Of a DNA stretch of 10,685 nt, positions 1-9,000 are shown in pieces (within the stretch, counting starts at the first letter, position 1; each line of letters opens with the position of its first letter). Location: NCBI GenBank assembly GCA_016209155.1, contig JACQWU010000327.1, positions 1-10,685 on the forward strand, given 5' to 3'. The stretch comes from Candidatus Desantisiibacteriota bacterium (GTDB lineage: Bacteria; JACRDZ01). The notes beneath the pieces are model-generated. The model saw only the letters and a program-made list of their open reading frames with translations. It was not told the origin of the DNA and made no database searches. The translations under genes were made by a program, and so were the position numbers.

Positions 1-23
1 GGAATTCGGTTTATTAAAACAAT

Positions 24-48
24 ATCCCCGATAAAAAATTTCGGGGAT
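24..48 (-). terminator. Hairpin 38 bases downstream of the stop codon
   Basis: ATCCCCGA (24-31) pairs with TCGGGGAT (41-48) around a 9-base AT loop. On the minus strand it follows the stop codon and is trailed by ATTGTTTTAATAA, a weak U tract. It could therefore act as a transcription terminator, or simply be another dispersed hairpin (TGTCATCCCCGAAA type). Positions 1-85 show nothing else. Confidence 0.5.
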
Positions 49-85
49 GACAAGTATTTTTGACTGGGAAAATTTTAAATTTTAT

Positions 86-3000
86 TTAGTAATTAATATA
101 AATTGATTTGACCCAGTCTGTAAGCCTTAAGCCTTCAGCCTGTTCTACCTGAAACGTAGTTTCACTAATATTTGCCCCATCCATATCTTCTGAGAATGTA
201 ACAGCGATACCTGTATTAACATTTACCCATATTGCTCCATTTACAGGGTTTACTGACACAACCCGCGGGGGAATCGTATCAGGCGTACTAAAGCTCCATA
301 TATAATCCTGCAGCATCTCATTCCCCGCTAAATCTTTTACATTTTTTGCAATCGTTACAGTATATATAGCATTAGGTTCTAATGAACTCATAGGAATAAA
401 TGTTGCTACTCTATTATTATATGTCACTTTCCCTTCAACCTTCAGCCTTAAGCCTTCAGCCTTTTCTACTTGAAATGTATTTCCATTTACACTCGTCTCA
501 TCTATATTTTCTGAAAATGAAACAGTTAAAACTGCATTAACATTTTCTCTTTTTGCTCCATCTGCTGGATTTACTGATACAACTTGCGGAGGTATCATAT
601 CAAGTGTACCAAAACTCCATGTATATTCTTGTGGTAATGTATTTCCAGCTAAATCCTTTACTCCAGTTGTAATCGCTGCTGCATATATCGCATTAGATTC
701 TAATGGACTCGTAGGTGTAAATGTTGCTATTCGATTATTATATGTTACTTCCCCTTCAACCTTCAGCCTTAAGCCTTCAGCCTGTTCTACCTGAAATGTA
801 TTCCCATTTACACTCGCCCCATCCATCTCTTCAGAAAATTTAATTGCAACAACTGTATCAATTGGGACTCCATTTGCTTTATCTATTGGATTTATTGTTA
901 CAATCTCTGGTGGTATAGTATCAATTGTTGTAAAATTCCATACATAATTTTCCACTAATGCATTTCCTGCTATATCTTTAATTCCATTTGTAATTGTAAC
1001 TGTATATATAGTATTCGGTTCTAATATATTTGCAGGTATAAATGTTGCAACTCTATTATTATATGTTACTTCCCCTTCAACCTTCAGCCTTAAGCCTTCA
1101 GCCTGTTCTACTTGAAACGAAGTTTCATTAATACTCCCTGCATCTATATCCTCAGAAAATTTAACACTAATAGCCATGCTGGTTGAAATATTTATTTCTT
1201 TATCCTGAGGACTTATAGCAATAACCTGCGGTGAGATAGTATCTAATGTAGTAAAACTCCAAGAATAATTCTGCGCTAATATATTCCCGGCTAAATCCCT
1301 TACTCCAGTTGTAATCGTTGCAGTATATATATCATTAGGTTCTAATGGACTCATAGGAGTAAATGCTGCTATTAGATTATTATATGTTACTTCCCCTTCA
1401 ACCTTCAGCCTTAAGCCTTCAGCCTGTTCTACTTGAAACGTATTCCCATTTATACTTGCCTTATCTATTTCTTCTGAAAATGTTGCGCTTACAACTATAT
1501 TGGCATTTACTCTTGTTGCCCCATTTATAGGATTGGTTAATACAACTTGCGGTGAAATAATATCTATCCCGCCATTATATGACTTCTCACTCCATATCAC
1601 TTCGTAACCTAAAAGAATATAGCTTAATTCAATATGTATGGATTTTATCTGATAAGAAAATGCAGGTTCTTTTACTATTAACCATTCCAGTATTTTTGCG
1701 CATTCCAGTAGTCTATTTATGCTTTCTTCAATATTTTTGCTTGTATCTAATGATGATTTTTGTATTTTGTTTAATTTATCTAATAATTCTTTATCCCGGC
1801 CGCTTTTTATTCTAAGATTATTTATCTCAGTAATTATTCCTGCTATTTTTTCTTTGATACTTTCTTTTATTTCTATTTTTAGCTCCGGTGTATACTCATT
1901 TGTCTCCCATTTGCTTCCTGCTAGATACTGACTAAATGTTTTTAATATATATGTGCCCCCTCTATCTGCCATTTGCAAATTAACAAAAAGAGTTTTCATG
2001 TCTGTACTATCTGCTATTCTTAAATTCCATTGTACCTCTTCCTGTGCTTCATTAATCTGTCCATTTGATTTTTTTGCTTTTAGCCCAGCATAATTTTCCC
2101 TGATTATTAAATCACACTCCTGATCTGCCTTAACAGTAATTTCTATTGGAATATTATTGTAAGGTTCAAATACTACATTTTTTGGTTGTATATACTCTAA
2201 AGCGATATTCAGCAATTTTTTCTTTTTTTCAATATTTTCCTGTGTACTATTTATAGACTTTGGATTAAATGTAAATAATACTGCTTTGCCCTGTCCATAC
2301 ACATTTTCTTTTATCCACGTGGAATCCGTAATCTTAAAATCCCAATTTTCTTTTTCCCCACTATATCCTTTTTGTTTTATTCCTAAAACATTATCAAATA
2401 TTTCTGGATAACGATTTCCTTCTTTTGCCTTAATCCAGATAAATCCATCTCCTGAATATATTGCTTCACAAAGTTCTTTTATTGCTAAATCCCAATTTAC
2501 AGATGAGCAATCTTTATTATTTTTATTATCTGTTTTTTTATCTTTTTCAAAATTCTCACTTTCATCAATTATATACATATTATATTCTCTTGTATTTAGC
2601 TTTTCATAAAACTCCTTTTTGCAATTTGTTATATAAAATATTGCTCCGGATTGATTTAAAATTTCAGGGATAGTACTGTCAAAATTTTCATCTGCATAAA
2701 CCAGTATCCTTCTTTGATCTTTTTTTACATATTTATTTATAAATAATTTTACTCCTGGATTAGATGATAATGTTACCTGATTGGAGAAGCTGCTTTCATT
2801 GCCAGCTCTATCCAGCACTGTTGCAACATAACTATATTTAATATTTACTTCTACACTTGAATCATAATAGTATGTGGAATTAATAATCCCTGTTATTGGA
2901 TTGTATGGTTCTGCTTCATCAGCCTTACGCCTATATACCTTATACCCAGCAGCATCTTCCGCATTGCTTGATGCCCAATATAATTCACACGCTTTATTTT

Positions 3001-6000
3001 TCCCTTCACCAGTTAACCCTGTTATTGCTGGAGGCGGAATAGTATCGCGTTCTATTTTCTGGATATTACCTGTCCAACTGCTTCCTCCTTCATTTGTATA
3101 TGATACTGCTGTAATATTATTTTCTCCTTCGACTAATTCCAGTCTATATTCAAAATTCCCATTATTATCAGTATAAACCGTACCTATCAATTGATTATTC
3201 TGATATATCTTTATTCTGCTGTTTGCTTCTGCAGTTCCATGTATTATGATATATTTTGAGTTTGTCGCTTCAGCAATATAATCTATTTCAGGAGCTTTTG
3301 GCAGGTATATATTTTTAGTATAAATATTATTATTTTCATTATATTCCCTTATTGTATTATCCGGATCAACACTGATTTGTATTTGTAAATAATTTATAGT
3401 TGCCTGATTTATCAGGCTTGCTATTACATCCAGATCTAACCTGAACTCTACCTTCCCTATTGCCCCATTTTCAATAAGCTCAGGTATAATCATTTCTCCT
3501 ATACTTCTTTTTTCCTGTAGAGACGCAAAATTTTGCGTCTCTACCTTTATTATTATATTCTTCGCCGGCATTTCTCTATTTTTCACAACTTCAACTTTTA
3601 CTAACTTATATCCTTTGCCATACTGATCTATTTCCGTACTTCCAAATTCCACATTTTTAATTATTAAATCTGGCAGTTTTGTCCCATAATCAAAATATTT
3701 TTCAGCTTTACTTTTTAAACCTCCTGATTGTAAATTCATTGTTAAAATATGTTGTCCCGGTTGTATCTGTTCAGAAGTAAAAGATGTTGTATCCACAATA
3801 AGTCCTTTACCCTGTATTGATTTCTGCTGCACAGATGTTGTATCAATTTTAATTGTGACTTCACCCTGCTCATCATTTCCTCCGCTATAAATGTACGACG
3901 AAAGCAATACCTCTTCTGTGCCATATGGATATTCAACAGCATTTAGTTTTATTCCGCTTATATTCATCACACCAACTTCAAGCAACTGACGGGTAGTCAT
4001 TAAATACTGTTTTGCTACGCTCTCATTAACAATATAAAATAATTGATGCAGTCCTGACTGGTCTGTTTTAAGTTCGCCTGAAAACTCAATAAAATTTTCT
4101 CCTGGCAATAATTTATAATCCCCTGTAGTTAAGAGTCCATTGTAACCATCTGGTTTCAATAACCATGTTTCTATTTGTATATCCACTCCAACATCACTTT
4201 TTATTAACATCTTCCCTTTTATAGTGTCACCGGGTATATATGAATTTTTATCCAGAGTGATATATGGTATTTTTAAATCTATACCTGCTATATCAAATGG
4301 TATACTGCCAGAGAATTCTTCTTCACTATTTTTTGATTTGAAATTATACGAAATAAAATATGGTCCTGAAATTAATTTTAAAGGAAGCGATAAAATCTGT
4401 CTGGTCTGCCCGTTTTCTATTTCTCCTGACCATTCCCATCCTCCAGGACCGTTTAACTTTAAACTGCCAGAAATTGAATTTTGAATATTCACACTCACAT
4501 TTTCACCGGGATTATATACCTGTTTATCAACACTCACATTAATTACATCTTCCTGTTTTCGTACATACAATTCATTTAAATATACTGATCTATGCGTCAC
4601 TGCCTGGTATATCCCAACAAATAATTTTTCTCCTGTGATTTGAGCAAGCTGCATATTGTACTCAAGAGATATTCGATCTGTGATTGTAAAATTTTGCTCC
4701 AACTCAGTTGTATCATATTTTACCCGGCAAAATAACTCTGTAGCGAGCGAATTACTATTCGCTGCATTACTAATATTTAAAGTAAGCTTAAGCATATCTC
4801 CCTGCTTATATCCCTCTTGATTAAATTGTGCATCTACTTTAAGCTCTATTCCTTTTACTGTGAATGGTATGCTTGCTGGAATCTTTTCACCTTCAATATG
4901 AATCTCTGCCTTATACTCACCTTTTATCATATCCTCAGGAACTTTAAAATTTATTTCCTGTTCTCTTTCTTCTCCTGAAGCAAGCCAGATTTCTTTTTTA
5001 TCCTGATAAAAAGATGCCATATCAATAGTAATACTGGCACGCCCTGTTCTATCCCCAATATTTTTTATTTTGAAAATAATTTTTCCTGCCTGTCCGGCTA
5101 TGTATTCTCTCACCTGAGTTACAGGTTCTATAATAAATTTGCATTCACTGACAATAAAACTCGTATCAAATGTGTTTATAATTCCTGTTCCGCTCTCGAC
5201 ACTTATTTTTAAAGGATAACTCCCTCCAGAAATAGCCGCTGGATTTATCTGAAATACATAATTTTTACTATCACCGCTTTCTATATCAGCTTCTTTTCTA
5301 TCTTGATAAAACCCTGTATTTATTTCTACCTGCCCGCCAATTGCATTAAACCCTATATTATTTACTGCAAAATTTACAGGTATAAGTCCATCCACACTTC
5401 TCCCAATATTTATTTCTTCAATTTTTACCTGTTCTTTAGGAATTACATTAAATTCCGTTTCCGTGCTATCCATAAAATATTTAATTTTTAATTTATACGC
5501 TCCAGCCGATAAATCAGTTACAAACTGCATATCCTTACTCTGATTTTTTTCTATATAAATTTTTTCTATCTTCTGTACAGACGCAAAATTTTGCGTCTCT
5601 ACTTCTATCTTCAATTCTCCATCCACCCCCATCTCTTCAATATTTTTTACTATATATGGAATATTAATTTTCCCTTCAGCATATTTTGATTCAGGAGTTA
5701 TATCTATATCCAGTTTTTCCCCAAATTTTATTTCTTTTTGAATTGTCTTATCCACATCCCCAGTGATCTTAATGGCAAATATTGTATTTTGACTTATATT
5801 CATTTCCTGTTTGATGACTGTCCATTCCTGCGGTTTAAGTATTACTTGTATATTCCCATCAATCCATCCACTCATCAACCCATTAACATCTTTTACTTGT
5901 ATATTCATCTCCAGCTTCGTCGGATTATACAATCTTAATGTTATTGGAAAACTCTTTACCCCTGCAATAGAAGGAGCATCTAAATACATTTGTATCTCAG

Positions 6001-9000
6001 GTTTTACAACTTCAATATTCTTTATTATTACAGGGTTAATACTTGCTCGTAATTGAAAATTTTCATTTGCAACTGTATTTGTCTGACATAAATAGCTTGC
6101 TCCAGCTTCCAATTGTATACTTTCTGTATATATTTCATCCTCACCAGAAAATATTTTTAATTGTCCGGAAAAAAAGTTTCCTCCTTTATTTGTTAACATT
6201 GCCTGAATATTTACAATATCCCCAATACTATAAACATCTTTATCTGTTTTGACCTCCAAACTTATACCTGATGCGGATAAAACTCTTATTTCTGTTTGAG
6301 CGGATTTTAATTTCTGTCCTATGGATGAAAATAATTTCCCTTCAATCAAATAATTTCCAGAACTCTCTATTTTCCCTAAATCCTGTATCCAGCTTATTTT
6401 ATCGCCTGGGAAAAGCGATAAAGTAGTTTCATAACTATAAAGTGTATTCCCTGAAATTGCGCCTCCTGCTTCTCCCCAATAAAATGAATATCCATTTCTA
6501 TCAGGCTCTTTCCATATCTCATAAAGCTTATCCCCAATCCAGACAAAATTTGCTCCTGACATATTTATATTACCATTCAAAGCAATAGAAGTCGGCGGCT
6601 GCGCAGTACCTGGTACTATATATTTTTGTGTGCTTGCGCCATTTTCTTTTTCTTCATAAGCTATTACAACCTGTCCATCAGGCAGTTGAATTAATTTCGG
6701 ATTTTCTCCTTTTTTCCCTGTGGTATACGCTATATTAAATTTATCAAGTACCATTAAACTGCTGTCAGAATTTCCATCCCTATAAAATTCCGTCTTCAAT
6801 TTTATTCTGCCTTCAGAACTGCCTTCAAAATTTGCCCATCGCGCATAAGGCAGTCCATACCAATATTTCCCTTTATGTTCTCCCTGTCTGAAATTATGTT
6901 TGCTATTTGCTCCATACTGTGCCCATTCTATGTTCTCAGGGTCATACCATGCTTTTGTATCTATTACATAAATTACTGGTTTCCCTGAATTGTTTCTGCC
7001 TGCCAGCACAATTTCCAGTTTCCCATCTCCTTCTAAATCCGTTAAAATTGGAGAATTATCATAATTATTAAAATTTATATCTCCCAAATTAATTGGGAAA
7101 CCTGCTACTTTTTCTCCAGTATTATGATATGCATATATTCGATTATCACCAACAATTATTACTTCTGGTTCTCCATCTCCATCTATGTCGCCAATAATTG
7201 GAGTAGTAAAATTATTTTGCCCCCACCCATTAAAATATGGTAAATTATATTCTTTCCCTTCTGAATTAATCACTTTAAATTGATTTTTATTGCTATTCCA
7301 TAAACAAATTTCTAACTTATTATCTCCATCTATATCACCAAGTGAAATACACACTCCCGGCCTTTCATCCAATCCTGCAATTTTAATACTTTTCATAATA
7401 CTTCCATCATTATCATAAATCAAAACATAAGGTTCATGGTATACAACACTTTCTTTTTCTGGGTCATCATCCATATTCCCTATTGCCAATGATAAATATT
7501 TAATAAATTCATCTTGAAGATTAATTCGGGTATATAGATGCGGCCAGCCAGATGTACTCATTTGCTGCTCTCGTTCATCCCATGTTAAATCCCGCCATTT
7601 ATCAGGGACATTAATAGCTCCTATCCAGAAATCACTATTTACCATTATCTCTTCTTTTTTATCTTTATCAATATCCAGAAGCCCAATATTTGTAGATGGC
7701 GTATAAATTTGAGTAACAGGATAATTGCTTAATTTTAATTTAAAAGGACTATCTGGTTTATCTATATCCCATGCATTGATAAAAATATAATCACTTGTAC
7801 CAATATCTGGCAATCCATCTCCATCAAAATCACCTGTATGTAAAGATGGTTCCTCAAAATAATTATAGTAATAATAATCTGCTCCAGGACCATTTACTTT
7901 TCCATGATTATCAAACATATATAATCCAGATGATTTATTTACCATCATCTCTTCTTTGCCATCAGAATTAAAATCTTCAAGAACTACAAAACCCCCTTCA
8001 TCTCCAGATGCAAAACCTACTGGAAAATTCTCTATAATAGTTCCATCCGGTTTCCATGCATATAAACGATTGGGAGTATTTAATAATATTTCTAATTTCC
8101 CATCGCCATCTATATCCCCTGCTTCAGGATTGGTACGCCATGCCCATTTTGCATCATTTAATATTTTCGGCCATCCTTCACGTACTCTATATTCAGGCTT
8201 GCTGATTGTTGAATCATACACTTTCTCCCCCACGCTGAACCAAAAATTCAGTTGATGAGTGGATGAGTTGGTGGGTTGTTGAGTTGAACTCTTTTCGCTG
8301 CCTTCAGCCTTTATCTCCAGTATCTGCGCCATACCCGGAAGATTAATCTCTCCACTCTCCATCCATCCAACTTCATATCCTGGCGCAAGCTTTATCCCTT
8401 TTTCACCAGTGACTGATGACTGGAAACTACTGACTCCTTTACTCTTTCCACTAACCAGCAAATCTTCTGCCTCAATATCTGCCTGCCATAAATCACGTGT
8501 ATATTTTGTTGTACTGGAAAAGTTTGTTTGCCATGTTATTAAAGCAGTGTCAGTGTCAGTGGTCAGTGTCTGTATATTCCCAACCGCATAATATATATTC
8601 CTATCCTCCCCAACATAACTCAACCATATTTTTTTCCCTTCCTCGCCCCTTGTGGGAGAGGACTGAGGTGAGGGGGTAATCAAAACATCAAAACTCTCTT
8701 TATACCCATAAGGCAATGGAACAACTTCTTCTCTCGCAAAATTATCGCTATTTGTTCTATACGCAATTTCCCTATCCTGCCGCAAATAAAATATAATTAT
8801 TTCACTGTCATTGCGAGGTACAACAGATGTAGTGTCATTGCCAGGCGCAGCCGAAGCAATCTCTATTATCTTTGGCTTACTTCCAACCGCTATCTTTTTC
8901 TCGTCACCCCATATTATTTCACTGATTATACTTTGACTCTCTGACTCTCTGACACTTTGACTCTCTTTAATCCATATCGAGTTCTGCTTCTCATACACCA

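Larger units (their letters stand above)
86..1564 (-). repeat. Tandem array of SbsA/Big_5 Ig domains: four complete 321-bp units plus one truncated
   Basis: Units begin at D-x-I-P/S-P codons whose first bases are 1564, 1243, 922, 601 and 280, an exact period of 321 bp (107 residues). Each unit reads P-x-x-[GDEKA] ... [VI]-x-F-S-E-[DEN]-[IM]-D-x-x-[SN]-[IV] ... T-F-Q-V-E ... V-T-Y-N-N ... L-E-[PS]-N-x-I-Y-x-x-x-I ... [VI]-[KR]-D-[LI]-A-G-N ... W-[SN]-F-[TSG]-T. This is the SbsA Ig-like (Big_5) plan. Within each unit the loop before VTYNN is made of a tandem-heptamer DNA block, peptide AEGLRLKVEG. The fifth unit (280-86) stops straight after AEGLRL and ends TDWVKSIYINY. Confidence 0.92.
3301..3676 (-). 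other. CARDB-like domain (residues ~2325-2450)
   Basis: It opens with LPDLIIKNVEF and closes with ISVDPDNTIREYNENNNIYT. The VDP-x-N-x-I-x-E-x-N-E-x-N-N signature is characteristic of CARDB, a cell-adhesion-related bacterial Ig-like fold. Between them, two foreign-looking repeat peptides are inserted after predicted strands: ETQNFASLQ from the 28-bp palindrome, and SLINQAT from the other hairpin. The domain is thus longer than the usual ~100 residues by about the size of those inserts. Confidence 0.8.
3677..6266 (-). other. Long series of Ig-like domains (residues ~1462-2324)
   Basis: Roughly eight or nine Ig-like units follow each other. Several open with the phrase D-K/x-x-Y-x-x-G-[DE]-x-[IVL], common in macroglobulin-like and other bacterial Ig folds: KDVYSIGDIVNIQAML (~1467), EGYKQGDMLKLTLNI (~1943), KQVYNPGENVSVNIQ (~2043) and KNSYIPGDTIKGKMLI (~2130). 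They close with strands such as SGGSYPLKISVES, IKGEYKAEIHIEG, SAGAYKLKIKYF and ISGPYFISYNF. N-x-G turns (VNNIGFNAIGG, IKNIGDRTGRA, LTNKGGNFFSG) mark CARDB-like hairpins. Sequence similarity among units is low, unlike the C-terminal array, so these are old duplications. One copy of the 28-bp palindrome and one GCGAAT hairpin are read through here. Confidence 0.65.

Noticed and set aside
118-1422. Regularly spaced identical ~28-bp repeats suggesting a CRISPR array
   Set aside because: The 321-bp spacing is an exact protein-domain period in one open frame. The 'spacers' are about 290 bp long and homologous to each other, and the repeats are tandem heptamers.
2250-2725. Active glutamine amidotransferase or protease domain
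   Set aside because: No G-x-C-x-G nucleophile elbow or catalytic His-Glu pair can be seen; only the fold pattern is suggestive.
2885-2935. Another heptamer block (CTTCATCAGCCTTACGCC) opposite residues YRRKADEAEP
   Set aside because: Too short and irregular to separate from native FN3 sequence, where G-Y-K-V-Y-R-R is expected.
2874-3176. Plus-strand open frame of 100 codons opposite the FN3 and Ig region
   Set aside because: Lies wholly antisense to well-supported domains, has no ribosome site and shows no recognisable protein features.
3781-3850. Repeated AGATGTTGTATC giving two VDTTS/IDTTS peptides
   Set aside because: Only a 12-base match; D-[ST]-[ST] is frequent throughout this protein, so chance or composition explains it.
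7956-8255. Plus-strand open frame of 99 codons opposite the FG-GAP start
   Set aside because: Antisense shadow of the D-x-D-x-D-G repeats; proline/serine-rich product with no domain.
8497-8679. Plus-strand open frame ending SLPRPLWERTEVRG
   Set aside because: Its end is the reverse-strand translation of the dispersed CTCGCCCC/CTCTCCCAC repeat, a familiar spurious peptide, and it is antisense to the main gene.
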